Origin: Schizochytrium sp. CCTCC M209059 | Taxonomy: Eukaryota; Sar; Bigyra; Thraustochytrida; Thraustochytriidae | Length of the DNA: 64,000 nt | Reading direction: 5' to 3' | Assembly: GCA_000818945.1 (NCBI GenBank) | Contig: KN805387.1 | Location: 259,903 to 323,902, forward strand | Part shown: one piece after another, positions 28,901-39,400 of the stretch | Position numbering within the stretch: position 1 is the stretch's first letter | Layout of the letters: each line of letters opens with the position of its first letter | The notes under the pieces: generated by a model | What the model saw: only the letters and a program-made list of their open reading frames with translations | Database searches by the model: none | Told to the model about the DNA's origin: nothing | Made by a program: the position numbers and the translations under genes

Positions 28901-30670
28901 GTCTGGTGATTGTCCATCTTCGGCCAAAGGAGACCCCGACAGAGACTCAGCACCAAAAGAGTCGGCGGCTTCTTTACCTGGAAGAACATGTACGGCTGGA
29001 ACAGTCTCCGCAGGTGTTGCGAGAGAGCCTTCACCAGAGAACTCTTCTGCATCAACACTATGCGAGGTCAGAGCTTCACCGAGTGGGGAGACCACGGAGT
29101 CGATTGCAATGGGCCCACCCAACAGATCTCGGCCAGAAGATGCTTCTGACTCCGACGATGAAGCGACCTTGCCCAGAGATTTTGCTTCATGAGGGGATGA
29201 AAAGAACGACTGCTCGCCGATTGACCCCAAAGAGCTCTGCTCCAAGTGCATATTGTGCGTCGTTGCAGCGTGCTCCTCGTTGTCATGTGAAGGAGGAGTT
29301 GTTGGCTGCTTCTCTGACGGCGAAGGGCCAGAGACCTCATGCTCAATTACTGTCGTCGTGTGCTGAGCAGCATCTTCGTTGCTTGAGGACGCTACTGCAT
29401 TGGGCGTTGCAAGACCGTAAGACTCGTTTGAGTACGCGGAAGAAGGCGCCGAGTCCGCAATGCTGGACAACACTGATTCACTTTTGAGTGATGCGAGGCC
29501 TGGAGATGCCGCATCTGGACTGTTTGGATCCCGTGCGCTAAGAGATTGAGCGGTCTGGCTTTGTTTGGAGGCTGCATCATCTTCCTTGTCGTACGACGCA
29601 GAGGCACTCGGGCTTGGTGTGGAACGCAACTGATCGACAGCAGGCATGCTGCCGTCGTTACTGACCGACTGATTCCCGACCTCGTTGCATGCCGAGGGAG
29701 AAGAGAGGGACCCATCCCAAATGTCTTGACCGGGTACTTTGTACTCTTTTTGCTCTTCTTCGATGTCCGACCGGCCAGAGTGCGGCGAGGAGAGGCTCTT
29801 GCGACCTCGCGCAAGACTTGGCGAGGTAGCTTCACCAAACGCCTCGGGCAGAACCCGTGACTTTGCGCTCGCAATCTCGCGCGTCACGGCCTCAGGAAGA
29901 GACGCGTTCGCAAGGTTCGCCATCATGACCGGTTTCGAGTCATGAGGCTTTCTGCCATGCAAGCCTGTGGAGTTCTGGGTGCGTGGCGAGGACCCGGGGG
30001 ACTGCTTGGCCCCGCTCCGGGTTGAGGTACGCCCCGAACCCCCGGAGCGCGGCGACCTGGCTGAGCGTGGCGAGCGTGGCGAGAGCAGCGAAGAGACAGA
30101 GGTCGACGAGGGCTTTGCCGGAGATCGCGGTGATACATTTGCAGACCCTGGGCTCTTTGGCGTTCTACGCCCTCCAGCGTTAAGTTCCCGTGACCGCACG
30201 CCAGAAGCGCGACGATCGCCCATCGGCTTTGGCTCTGCGAGGCGTTCCAAGAGAAGATCCAAGAGAATTGGCCGTTCCGCCTCGCGCGTTGATGTCGATG
30301 CAAATCCGAGGTCTCGGGACAGCTGCTGACGGCCAGGATATTCTGCCTGCGTCCAGGTCGCCTCGGGCATAAAGACCGAAAGGGTCCTGTCGAGTTCATA
30401 GAACTCAAAGAACTCATGCATGAGCGCGAGCAATAGCTTGCTCTCAGGGGAGCTTTTGATTTTCTGCACACGATAGTTTTCCAAATACACGCCGTTTGCG
30501 CGTTCCTGCTCATCGAGAGCGGTAAAGACGGCTGCGCGAAGTTGAGCCCGGATCGTCCCAAGGACCCCCTTCGCCTCCAACGTTCGGGACACGATATGTT
30601 TGAGCTGGTCCAGCTGTTTCTCCTCCTCATGCTCGCCCTCGGGTGTCGTCTCGTGACCATCCTGCTGCAT
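25910..30670 (-). CDS. FOP/CEP43 (FGFR1OP)-like centriolar protein with long acidic repeat tail
   Basis: The ATG at 30670 gives 1586 residues; the frame is open further upstream but the added part is Arg-rich and has no ATG start. Residues about 20-130 match the FOP dimerisation/LisH region: LKHIVSRTLEAKGVLGTIRA, LRAAVFTALDEQE, LLALMHEFFEFYELDRTLSVFMPE and a final RDLGF. FOP-family proteins sit at centrioles and basal bodies. The next 400 residues are Ser/Pro/Arg-rich with many SP sites. The rest is very acidic and Ser-rich, and probably disordered. It holds four 57-residue tandem repeats (see the repeat entry) and three copies of an FD-x-FDSE/FGV-type motif (see the findings). Human FOP is about 400 residues, so the tail is a large expansion. 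It is encoded without introns. Confidence 0.87.
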   Translation of the reverse strand: MQQDGHETTPEGEHEEEKQLDQLKHIVSRTLEAKGVLGTIRAQLRAAVFTALDEQERANGVYLENYRVQKIKSSPESKLLLALMHEFFEFYELDRTLSVFMPEATWTQAEYPGRQQLSRDLGFASTSTREAERPILLDLLLERLAEPKPMGDRRASGVRSRELNAGGRRTPKSPGSANVSPRSPAKPSSTSVSSLLSPRSPRSARSPRSGGSGRTSTRSGAKQSPGSSPRTQNSTGLHGRKPHDSKPVMMANLANASLPEAVTREIASAKSRVLPEAFGEATSPSLARGRKSLSSPHSGRSDIEEEQKEYKVPGQDIWDGSLSSPSACNEVGNQSVSNDGSMPAVDQLRSTPSPSASASYDKEDDAASKQSQTAQSLSARDPNSPDAASPGLASLKSESVLSSIADSAPSSAYSNESYGLATPNAVASSSNEDAAQHTTTVIEHEVSGPSPSEKQPTTPPSHDNEEHAATTHNMHLEQSSLGSIGEQSFFSSPHEAKSLGKVASSSESEASSGRDLLGGPIAIDSVVSPLGEALTSHSVDAEEFSGEGSLATPAETVPAVHVLPGKEAADSFGAESLSGSPLAEDGQSPDSFKVDVAGATSTQPLGNLAAPSALEQNSSDASSLASSAPFSHKEAKPTFSSERSLTSFGSPEQEAVNSSSPNSPTFADRPKTLRSIDALSSESFSGNEDGLSSSSSQEKAVDQGLSPASRSSAQGGTVNTFAQEKAAGGSVSGSASAASDIDDLEVDSEVSDNNGLMNLDTEENDVGDFDEKSLSSKKEDSQSVASLSPVRTQAAAAPVPPLATQGFDASFDSDGEDFGVSLGAPNVATEQTKVSEEQTKQSAGRSMASSFEDKKPSASPEGFDSDFDSEDRTFGVTFASKEPAVGRVEACENANKEDSDAGGESVAEHSMTEASVDHLHAMAKGQMNSEGEGEDEEDSASDVEDAGDGVDGIASDDDNDSENSRSRDGLFSASHEESNDFDVANQEREDTRASEDDDDDDEDDEDRGLERDQASDFVQDEDSMSHEDSMSLGDSQSISRNERSSGFGIDDQNKEHEDASMDQDEEEEGLGNDVSEVDEYAQDDQEMSHGDSHSISQNEQSSEFSIDDQDKEHEDASMDQDEEEEGLGNDVSEVDEYAQDDQEISHGDSHSISQNEQSSEFSIDDQDKEQENASMNQDEEEEGLGNDVSEVDEYAQDDQEMSLGNSHSISQSEQSSEFGIDDQDNEQENASMNQDEEVEGLGNDVSDIDESAQDDQNMAHGESHSFSQHDESSEFNIAYQDKEQEDALMGLEKGEDFVNEVSKNEGDTRNDTSAGLAEAGSSSLAESAGLMSPVASSPCQGITSPNEDEQSGFSFDASFNSEEDVGINLSGAPSMAKPGASPQMGSEELDKEDVGLLGREGEVEMDELDNPGEGEDAEDGHDVKSDDEDLSMSEDVVVENDDHSELEGVFGEKSHDLSGDEDNEDNFGDEDDDEGEDEDEDEEDYGEDFEEDFEEESGGEEGDEAQDDDPDGDEQMSIPSEVESVSSVESALSAKSGTSDLVSVEHDDAPTAHIKIDLDEQIVETVEHGVDDHTLESACDDVFGAD
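26899..27582 (-). repeat. 171-bp tandem repeat inside the FOP-like gene
   Basis: Four consecutive 171-bp (57-codon) copies run at 26899-27069, 27070-27240, 27241-27411 and 27412-27582, with weaker similarity beyond each end. The encoded unit contains DSHSISQNEQSSEF, IDDQDKE, DQDEEEEGLGNDVSEVDE and YAQDDQE. The middle copies are nearly identical at the DNA level, including synonymous sites; the 26899 copy is more diverged. This indicates recent duplication or gene conversion. Confidence 0.92.
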
Positions 30671-31428
30671 TGTGCCTGTGCTCGTTCGCGCAGCGCCGCG
30701 CAGCGTCGCGCAGCCGCTTCCTTGCCTTGCCTCTCTCCCTCGAAGTTCTTCGCGCGCCCCCGGCCCAGACAGACAGACAGACAGACCGTCCGTCCGTTCG
30801 CTCCTCCGGGCGCTCGTTCGCTCGTCCGTTCGAGCTTTGCCGCGGGGCAGGGCAACCGCCGGCCGGCCGCGCGCTGCAGGCCGCTGCGCCTCGACCTCGC
30901 GCCTGCGTCGCAAGCGTAGCGGGCACGCGGCGACGCTGTGTGCTTGCGGATTGCTGGCACCTTTGGCTCGCGCAGGCTGGCCTCGCTGCCTTCGTTAGAT
31001 GGCGACAATCAATCCTTTGTGCATCCTAACTGACTGTGACCGTTTCGAGCGTAGAACGGGCTACCGGCCGCCTACCGGCAATTCTTTGGTGACGCAGATC
31101 TGGCGTGGTGGGTGGCACTGGCACTCCACTTCGCAGCCTCGCCGTCTGTCGTGAGGCATTAAGGCGCCCGCCCGGTACATTTGCACATTGGGTGGAAGCT
31201 CGCTTGGTCGACTCGTCTTTGACGAAAAGTCCTGCTGCATCAGACAGAGAAGAGCTGTATCGTGTGACGTTTGTGTGTGAGTGTGCGGCATTCACCAAAA
31301 AATTGTTTGGCCTCGGCTTGGCTTGAGATGTCGTGGCGAGGCAAGGTGTGACTCAGTTTATAATCCTGAAGAAAGCTCCGTGCTAAAAGCAATATAGGCC
31401 TATTTACTTTACAGATGGGTGTAGACTA
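30671..31428. promoter_or_regulatory. Upstream region of the FOP-like gene
   Basis: The part next to 30670 is GC-rich, with an ACAG run at about 30768-30787 and CGTTCG runs. It probably contains the promoter and 5' UTR. The remainder to 31428 holds the 3' side of the next minus-strand gene. No other gene was recognised. Confidence 0.5.
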
Positions 31429-31938
31429 TTAGTACGTACTCATTTGACGAATCGCGTGTCGTGGTCGCCCTGGGCGATCAGCTGCAGAGCGCTTCTGTGA
31501 AGAGGAATGAACTTTTGACGCCGGCTTGGCTGATCTTCTCGAGCTCACTGATGATATGGGGCCCTCATGGGTAGACAAAGATGATGACGTAGACAATGTT
31601 CGAGCTTCAGACGTCGATGAGCTGGCCTTAGAGAGCGAGGAACCTCCCCGATGTGATTTTCCAAGACCACGAGAGCGCGGCGGGGAGCGCTGTTTGACGT
31701 CTTCTTCACGAAGATCATCTCCCGTGCTATTTCCCTCGTCATCCACGCTCGACTGCTGTGCTTTAAGCGCCGCGACGAGGGCTGCAAAGCGATCGTCCAG
31801 CTCTGCACTCAGCGCAGCCGCTTGCGCGTTCCCCAGGGGCAGCCGCGCCGTCTGTAAGGCCTCCGCCTGCCACGAGGCCACGCGCAGCTCGGCACGCCGC
31901 ACGCTTAGCGCTCGAGCCTGCGCGCCGGCCCCATCCAT
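31429..31938 (-). CDS. Small Ser-rich hypothetical protein
   Basis: The ATG at 31938 gives 169 residues. Residues 1-65 form a likely amphipathic helix rich in Ala, Leu, Arg and Gln (RAELRVASWQAEALQTARL, then ELDDRFAALVAALKAQQ), like a short coiled coil. The remainder is Ser/Arg/Lys-rich with SSS and SRR clusters and a basic C-terminus, probably disordered. No family was recognised. A coding composition in the N-terminal half and a plain ATG support a real gene, but its small size and low-complexity tail keep this provisional. Confidence 0.5.
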   Translation of the reverse strand: MDGAGAQARALSVRRAELRVASWQAEALQTARLPLGNAQAAALSAELDDRFAALVAALKAQQSSVDDEGNSTGDDLREEDVKQRSPPRSRGLGKSHRGGSSLSKASSSTSEARTLSTSSSLSTHEGPISSVSSRRSAKPASKVHSSSQKRSAADRPGRPRHAIRQMSTY

Positions 31939-32872
31939 GCTGCTACACGACGCGTCGCAGCTCCTTTGCTAACTCGTTTGCTTTTCTCTCATTGGGAGTC
32001 GAATGAGCTAGCGACGGTCAAGTTAGGCGCAAGTGAGAAACGCTGTTTTGGCTACTCGTAGGGTTTATCTACCTCGGTGTCTACATCTATCCGGTGGCAC
32101 GTGCAGGTGCCTTCTGAGCGAGTAAGAAGAGGATGTATACCATGTTTTAAAATTTATTAGTCTCGTCGAGATCAGGGAGGCGAGACGCGAGCTGGTATAT
32201 CTCGCAAAGGCTTCCGTAGGAAGAACGTCATCGCTCGTTGGCCGCTGACCATCTTTCATTTGTTTTACTAGGGTAATACTTATTTTGGCGAGTTGAACGT
32301 CTGACAGAGCCTACTTACTCTGGAAACCGATGATACATTGTAGCGTCCGAGGCCGACCCCATTGAGAGGAAGTCCAATTCGATGCTGCAAACATGTTTTA
32401 CAAAGCTCGCCGGCATTTGATGCGAGAGTCCATCCTTCTTTTGCCTCATCTTTTCCGCCATCAACCAAGTCTTAATTGACAAATCATCGACTCCGTAAAT
32501 CCAACGTGAAGTGAGGTGTAGGGCCTAGTCATCGTCGCGCGTTGACGGAAAACCTCCAGAATCAGAAGCCTCATGGGGCGTTGAGCCTTTGTCATCTGCG
32601 CTCAAGCCGGGTCGGCTGCTTAAGTCAGTCACGGGCACCACCATTTTAGGAGAGAGTGCTGGCTCCTCATACTGCACAGCTTTGACGCGGCGGCCTCGAA
32701 AGACGCGAGCAATCTCAGAAGCGGTCAGAGCAAAACCAGTGTTGCCTAGGTGACTTGCTGGCTGGCTGGCTGGCTGGCTGACCGACTGGCGTCGCCGCCG
32801 AAGCTCTGTGGCTTTTGCAGCAGCGCTCACTATCAGCAAGACTAGGGTAGTGCGACACAGGCAAATCAAGAG
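31939..32872. promoter_or_regulatory. Divergent intergenic region
   Basis: This lies between the starts of the small Ser-rich gene (minus) and the RhoGEF gene (plus). AT-richer DNA covers about 32040-32520, and a GGCT run lies at about 32757-32782. A long minus-strand open frame (32525-33622) overlaps the RhoGEF start but looks like the antisense of its coding sequence. No gene was recognised. Confidence 0.5.
32757..32782. repeat. GGCT tetranucleotide microsatellite
   Basis: About six GGCT units lie 90 bp upstream of the RhoGEF start codon, so in its promoter or 5' UTR. Confidence 0.85.
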
Positions 32873-35800
32873 ATGATGGCGGCGGAGATGGACCGTGCAC
32901 AACAGGACCAGCAGAAGGCTGATCTCGAGGGTCCACAAGGCCAAGAGCACGAGCAAGAGCAAGAACCAGAGCCCTGGCACCCCCCAGAAAAGGCGGAGCA
33001 AGGATCTCAGGCCTTGCAGCTGTCGCACGATGAGCAGCCCGAAGAAAACGATGGGATGAAGCCGCCACCTAGTCAAGAGGACGAAGAATGGATGCAAGCT
33101 GCCTTCGAAGGCATGGGCGTCGAAGATGATAGTGACGCCGGCACTCGTGACGAGGACGATGGAGAAATGACCACCGATTTCCTTCCTTCTTCGTCCGCGC
33201 TTCCCTTTGACGAAATCGCTGACACATTCGCAGAATATGAGAATGTCCCGACTGTCGATGCAGCCCATCTCGACCGTCTCATCGAAGAGCTCGTGACCTC
33301 CGAAGCACGCTACGTGGAGTTTCTTGAATCCTTGCTCGAGGTCTACATGTCTCCGATCGAGGAGATGGACGAGCTGTGGAAACGCGAGGTCATGAACCGT
33401 CGCGAGATCGCGGCCACCTTCTCCTACATTGGTCAAATTCACATTTTGGGCGCAGAGCTCCTTGCTCACTTGCAACGCCGACTTGCTCACGTACAGTCGG
33501 ACTCGGATGAGAGCGCGATGAAAATCAAGATGGCAAAAGAAGCCTGCAGTGCTGTGACCCGCTTCGCATCGCTGTTCAAGCTCTACGCTCGCTATGCTGC
33601 GATATTTTACCGCTCGACGCAAGCGCTTGTCGAGCTTCAGGCGCAGGAACCTGGATTTGCATCATTCTTGCGCGCGCGTCAGTCAGCTGCCCGCGGGCAG
33701 AGCATTGATGCCCTTCTCATCATGCCCGTTCAGCGTTTACCTCGTTTCCAACTCTTTTTGAAACAGGTCATTGGCGCACTCGAGACATACGGCGCTGACG
33801 CTGACGAGCACGAGCACATCACGCAAGCTGCTCTAGAGACTGCTACGCGTACGCTTGATTGCGTTGAAAATGCAATCCAGTATGTGGATAACTCTGTCCA
33901 AGACGAAAAGGACTATGGCGTCCTCGTCGACTTGCAAGCCAGGCTTGCGGCCGACCAACTTGATGTTGTCTCTGGATTTGCGGACGGCCGCCGTTTGCTC
34001 AAGCAAGGCGAGCTCACAAAAGCAAGCAAAGAGGGCTCCAAAATGGAAAAGCTCCATTTTGTTCTCCTCACCGACATTCTCTTTTACGCAGAGTCCCGGA
34101 ATCGCGACGGGAAGCTTCGACTTCGCCGCGAGCTCCCGCGGGGATCCTTCTCTGCTCACGCAGCAGAAGCTGATCGCGAGGAAGATTACGGCTATGAGGG
34201 CCAACGATTGTATATTGACACCGCCTCAAAGCGCTTGGATCTTTTCGCTTCAAGTAAGCACGAAAGAGATGCCTGGCTCGAGGCATTGCAAGACATGGCA
34301 CAAGAGCCAAAATCGTACGAGCAGGTCTTGGAACATGAGGAGCAGGCCGCCAAGGACGCAAGAGCGAGAGAGCGCACGGCAGATCCATCGCGTAAGGACT
34401 CGGTCGAGGACCTCGGAGCCCTCGAAAGACACAACGATTATGAAGTCACATCCACCGCAGCTGCTCAGTACGCGCGGGATCTTGAAGCGGAGGCCTATCC
34501 ACAGTCAGAGGCCATACAAGTGGACCACACGCACACAGAGGCTGTATCAAAATCCGCGGAAGCTGCGCTGAACATCGGGACCGATGCATCTGCGTCTCTC
34601 GACGAAAACATCAACAACGACGATCATGGCGACCATGATCAAACCGGGGCGGATGCGGAATCGCTTCCCGCCGAAATTGATGTCGAAATTGCAGATGACG
34701 CTGCCTTGGCAACAGCTGCGCTCAATTCTGCTACGCGCAACAAGGCCGCACCCCCAAGTGTATGGGATTCGCCACTCCACGAACCAGAGTCACCGCGCGC
34801 GACGAGCGCTCGAGATTCAATTCGACGTGGGCCCACAGCACTCACCGAAGCCCTTGTTGAAGGTGAACAGAAATACGCGGACGAGCTTTCTGTGCTCCTC
34901 CGCGTCTTTGTGCAGCCAATGCTCGATATTTCGGTGGGAGGTCATCTCAAGTACGAGTACGACCGCGCCGCGATGCGCAAGGCCCGTTCTCTGCTCGCTG
35001 GCGCCAATGTGCAAGTCTGCCTACATTCCTTGGTCCAGCTCGAACTCCTGCAGCAAGGCATTGTCGATCTTTTCCGAAACGAGTGGCAAGACTTCATTAA
35101 GCAGGCGCAGCCAAGTCCCTCCCGCGCCTTACCTGCTGTGCAGATTCCAGAGTTTGTGCCCGAGGTCTTTGAGACGATCATTGCACTTTTGGCGCTTTAC
35201 TCTTCCTACATTGAGCGTCACGAGGCCTTGATGGAAACGCTACAGCTGCCCACGATGGAGGACCTTCGTCGCTCCCTGGAGCGTCACGAGGCTTGCAAAG
35301 GCAAGCCGATGCATGTCTTCCTCAGCGCTCCCGTGGCGCGACCTCTTTACTACCGCCAGCTCATTGATGAGTTTGTTCAAGCGTCCAAAGACTTTCAGAG
35401 CAGCGAGGCGATTCAGACTCGCCTTGAACAGTGCAAAACAGCGCTTCAGGAGGTTGAGGCTCGAGTCAATGTTGCGTCCTCGCGTCATCAAAACACGGAA
35501 GACCTGCTTCGTGTCGAGCGGTCGCTCACGCCAACACGCTCTGGAATACTCAACCATGTAATTCGTTCGGCTTCGTCACGAAAGCTCCACTCAACCGCCC
35601 GGACGCTGCAGAGTCTCGGAGCCTCCAAAAAATCTCCAGAAATTGTCAAGACCTCGCGGAGGCTTTTGCTTGAGGCTGACATGGTCAAGGTGTGCAGTCG
35701 GCGACCCAAGCGCCGTCACTTCTGGCTTTTTAATGACATGTTCATGTACGGAATTCCAGTGAGCTCGGATGCCAAGACGTACCACTTTCGTGAGGCCATT

Positions 35801-36394
35801 CCAATCTCCAATTGTTTCGCAGTCGCTGCTCGAGATAGGATCGAGATCTCGCGCGCGCCTGAGGCGCACCAAGCGCGCGTGGGCTCTGCCGTGCTTTCTT
35901 CCTTTGAGAGCTTGCTGGAGAATGAGGAGTCCTCGCTCGAGCAATTGGCCACAGCACGGAGCGGGTCAGAGGCAAGCCCATACTTTGATCTCGACGTCAA
36001 CGCTTTCCAAATCCGCTCTACGGTAAAGTCTTTTGTGATTATCGCGCCGTCAGTCGCAGAAAAGCATCGTTGGGTCGACGCAATAAACAATGCCGCCTCT
36101 TTGGCCTTGCGCTGTCCTGTTCCAGGAAAGTTTAAGTTCTATCTCCCGGTTTTATACCCCGTCAAGCTGTCTGGGGGCAAGTGCGGGCGCTGCAAAAAGT
36201 ACGTTTTCTCACTTGCGGTTGCCCAGCATATGGCGGTCTCATCAGATCTCCATTGCCACATTTGCGGGGCTGCCGTGTGTGGGAATTGTGCACTGCCTTG
36301 TCCCATGTTCCTACGCTGTGCCGTGGGCCAAATTTGCGTGAAGTGCAATGCTGAAGTGTGCAGGCGTGACCTGGAGTTTCAAGCGCTCCCATAA
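32873..36394 (+). CDS. Rho guanine nucleotide exchange factor with two DH-PH units and a FYVE-type finger
   Basis: The ATG at 32873 gives 1173 residues. The Gln/Glu-rich, acidic N-terminus (about 1-125) is followed by a DH domain at about 131-340: LIEELVTSEARYVEFLESL for the first conserved helix and LLIMPVQRLPRFQLFLKQ for the signature CR3. A PH domain comes at about 365-480. After a linker, a second, more divergent DH-like domain starts near 651 (LTEALVEGEQKYADELSVLL) but has APVARPLYYRQL in place of the PVQRLPRY signature. A second PH domain lies at about 926-1085. The C-terminus has eight Cys in FYVE spacing (CGRC, CHIC-x4-CGNC, CVKC), without the usual R-HHC motif. DH-PH proteins activate Rho-family GTPases; FYVE and PH domains suggest recruitment to phosphoinositide membranes. 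The whole protein is one exon. Confidence 0.92.
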   Translation: MMAAEMDRAQQDQQKADLEGPQGQEHEQEQEPEPWHPPEKAEQGSQALQLSHDEQPEENDGMKPPPSQEDEEWMQAAFEGMGVEDDSDAGTRDEDDGEMTTDFLPSSSALPFDEIADTFAEYENVPTVDAAHLDRLIEELVTSEARYVEFLESLLEVYMSPIEEMDELWKREVMNRREIAATFSYIGQIHILGAELLAHLQRRLAHVQSDSDESAMKIKMAKEACSAVTRFASLFKLYARYAAIFYRSTQALVELQAQEPGFASFLRARQSAARGQSIDALLIMPVQRLPRFQLFLKQVIGALETYGADADEHEHITQAALETATRTLDCVENAIQYVDNSVQDEKDYGVLVDLQARLAADQLDVVSGFADGRRLLKQGELTKASKEGSKMEKLHFVLLTDILFYAESRNRDGKLRLRRELPRGSFSAHAAEADREEDYGYEGQRLYIDTASKRLDLFASSKHERDAWLEALQDMAQEPKSYEQVLEHEEQAAKDARARERTADPSRKDSVEDLGALERHNDYEVTSTAAAQYARDLEAEAYPQSEAIQVDHTHTEAVSKSAEAALNIGTDASASLDENINNDDHGDHDQTGADAESLPAEIDVEIADDAALATAALNSATRNKAAPPSVWDSPLHEPESPRATSARDSIRRGPTALTEALVEGEQKYADELSVLLRVFVQPMLDISVGGHLKYEYDRAAMRKARSLLAGANVQVCLHSLVQLELLQQGIVDLFRNEWQDFIKQAQPSPSRALPAVQIPEFVPEVFETIIALLALYSSYIERHEALMETLQLPTMEDLRRSLERHEACKGKPMHVFLSAPVARPLYYRQLIDEFVQASKDFQSSEAIQTRLEQCKTALQEVEARVNVASSRHQNTEDLLRVERSLTPTRSGILNHVIRSASSRKLHSTARTLQSLGASKKSPEIVKTSRRLLLEADMVKVCSRRPKRRHFWLFNDMFMYGIPVSSDAKTYHFREAIPISNCFAVAARDRIEISRAPEAHQARVGSAVLSSFESLLENEESSLEQLATARSGSEASPYFDLDVNAFQIRSTVKSFVIIAPSVAEKHRWVDAINNAASLALRCPVPGKFKFYLPVLYPVKLSGGKCGRCKKYVFSLAVAQHMAVSSDLHCHICGAAVCGNCALPCPMFLRCAVGQICVKCNAEVCRRDLEFQALP

Positions 36395-36492
36395 AATGAC
36401 GTGGACAAAATTTGGAAATCTAGGTATATCGTAGTAGTTCGACAAATATTCAGAATCAAGGATTCCTGATTCTCGCAGCAAGAGACGGTCTA

Positions 36493-39400
36493 TCATTGTA
36501 GTTGCAGTTGCTGCTGCTGCTGCTGTTGCTGATAGAGGAAATGCTTCGCAACAATAAGAGCCGCTCCAACGCTGCCGAGCAATGGCACTACGAGCGAGTA
36601 CGGAAAGGCCTTGGGGGCTCTCTCCTCGGCATCCTCGTACCGCTTGAGAACTGCAAATGTCGCAGCATCAAGTATCGTTGGGCGCGATGTCAGCAGCATC
36701 GCTTCAGCATCACCGAAACAGAGCTCTCGAACACGCTCGGGAGCTTCTTGCAAGAAAAAGTCTCTGCATAGTCTACAAGCTTGTCGTCGAACGACTCCAA
36801 CATCTTGCCTTGCGTATTTGGCGAAACTTGCTTGCAAAGCGACGCCCGTGGGGGACCTATCGATATCTTCCATGATGCGGTACCACTGAAGCAGGCTATC
36901 GTAGGTTGCAGGGCCATAAAAATGTAAGTCAAAATTCAGCCAGGTAAAGGCATCGTCTGGCAAAGAGTTGTCCGCGTCTGCAGATCCAGAGGCCTTCCTT
37001 TCGTTCGGAGCAAGTTTTGATTTGGAGGTCTGGTCGTCGTCTTCTCGCGGAGTATCCCAGGGCTGTTCTGGAAACGCGATATCCGGATAGTCACGTTTGA
37101 TTGCCTTCTCGCCGTCTTCAACGCGAGCTCTCGCCTGCGCTCGCTCGCGCGCACGTTTCGCTTCCTCGACGCGACCTGTTTTCGCCTTTTCCCCACTCAC
37201 CAAGACGCCCATCATCCACGACGCTATCGGCTCACGCGCAAGAATGCTAGGCATCTTTGCGCGCCGTGCGGGTGTGCCGGAATCGCCTTCGAGGCCCGTA
37301 TCGCTATGTATATCATCCTCTTCGCCAGACTCCACGTTATCATCGTCATCATCATCTTCTTCCTCCTCCTCAGCGTACTCGGTACCTCCCGCAGACGACT
37401 GCAAACTTTTCGCCGTGAGCCGCCGCTTCATCATTGCGCGAGCTGTACTTTCAATGATTGCGACGAGCTCCCCCGCGTCAATCACTCGAGCACTCAGAGT
37501 GCATTTCCCGTCTCTGCGTCGCGTGCCAGCCATGCCAAGAAAAAACGCATTGTCGCTTCGACCAACGATCTTGTGGCGGTACGCATACCTCGGTTCCTTC
37601 ACAGCTCTAGCATTCTCGGCAAGCAGTGCCGGGTCGACATGGCCGATCTCGAGGAAAGGCAGTTTGCCCACAAAAGCGCCACGCGAGGTCCCCGCAACTG
37701 GACCAAGACAGTACTGAGCGATAGCGACCTTTGGGTCGACTCTGTCATGAACGATGGACGTTCGGAAGCTGCATCCGACTTCTGAGCCACAGAGGAGCGT
37801 AGCCACCCGACCGCTTTTCTCCTCTTGCCAAGCGAACAAAAGGTCCAAGAGCCGCGTACACTCATCCACATGATACGGCCAAGAGCGTTGCACTCTCGGA
37901 TCGAGTGCGGCGCGCGATTGGGCATCAAGTGGCCCATCGTCCAGGATGGGCTCGTCTGTGGCGACCAAGAGTATGCGCGTCGCGGCTGCTTCACTGAGAA
38001 CTGCGTAGTCGAGCGCATCCCATACCTCAGCTGGCAACTTGGGGGCGTCTGCGGCACGTTCGTGAGGGAGCTGCGCGAGAAGCGTCGCTGGCGAAAGAAG
38101 AAGCACGCTTGTACTGGGGCCACAGGAGCAAATGACATCCTCATCACCCGTTGATAAGCGCAGGCCGACCTGAAAGTCTCGAGCGACATCGAGAGCAATC
38201 GCTCGCACCGTTTGGTACCATGGCACAAGGTCTGGGTCTTCGGCAAAGCTTCGAGGGGGCTCAATGTCGAGGGAAGAGAGGCACATGACATTGGCCAATG
38301 AGGAAAACAGCGTCTTGAGATCTGCTAGACTCCAGAGAGATCGGTACATGTTTCGGATTGCTTCCTCGATCGCTTCTCTGACTTCTCGCGTAACGTCCTC
38401 TGACAGCTCATAGGGCGAGCGGGCTTTGGCAAGACCCCGCACTGTCCATTCGAGCTCGGCCTGCGCAAAGTGTAAGTCTACCTGACCACCAAGATGCAGC
38501 GCCACTCCGGGTGTGACTTTTACATTTACTCGCGAGCGTGCTTGGCACGCATCGAACCACGCGGACCTGCTTTCATGCGTCAGCGCGTTTCGGTAAAACG
38601 CAAAGACCGCAACCTCACTTTCAGCGCCAAGAGCGATGTGCTCTGGCGATGGCATCGTGTGCACACGCGCTGTCGAGTTGCTGTCCTCTGAGAGACCTGT
38701 AACATGAAAGACATACTCTCGATCAGGGCGGAGAGAACCTTTGAAGCAGAATCTACAGGCCCTTCTCGCATGCACCACAGGAACTCGTACTTGAATCCGC
38801 TGGCCTGAGACTTGGTCTTGGGCATGGCAAACAAGCGCGCACGCCTCGTCGACTTCGACAAGTAGAACAGCACTATCATGGGTGACCTGGCCCACAATTG
38901 GTCCGAGTAGAATGCGTGGCTGGCGATCCCCGTCTGCCTCGGCTCGGACCAAGTTCGCCCGGACCGTGTCGAGAGAAATTCCCACGGATGCAAAACAAGG
39001 ATTCTCCGCGTTTTCGAGAGAAGCAGTGTCATGGTGCTGAAACCCGATCTGCGCGAGGGGCTCGAGCTGAAAAGCGTCGGCCGGCTCGTCACGGATAACA
39101 CGCTTCAAGGTCAGACTCCCTCGACTTTCGGATGTGCGAAAGGCAGAGAGGAGGCTTGTGTCGTAGCATCGACTGGTGACGGGTGGCACCGTGACCTGCA
39201 CAAGCGCAGCACGAGAGGTCGACTCAGAGGTCAACAGTGTACGTGCAGGACGAGCTAGCGGCCCGCCGCCACACACCAGCACAATTTCTGCGTCCGCGCG
39301 CCAGGAAAAGAGGAGGTTCAGAAGAATTGACTGCTCCTTGGCGTTGATAGTCCACTCGTCGTAGGCCTCATCGGCATTTTCACAAACGCGACCATACGGG

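Noticed and set aside
30671..30913. In-frame upstream extension of the FOP-like protein
   Set aside because: It contains no ATG start, is Arg-rich low complexity, and the conserved FOP region begins shortly after the ATG at 30670.
32525..33622. 365-codon minus-strand frame over the RhoGEF start
   Set aside because: It overlaps the well-supported DH domain coding strand and has no domain of its own.
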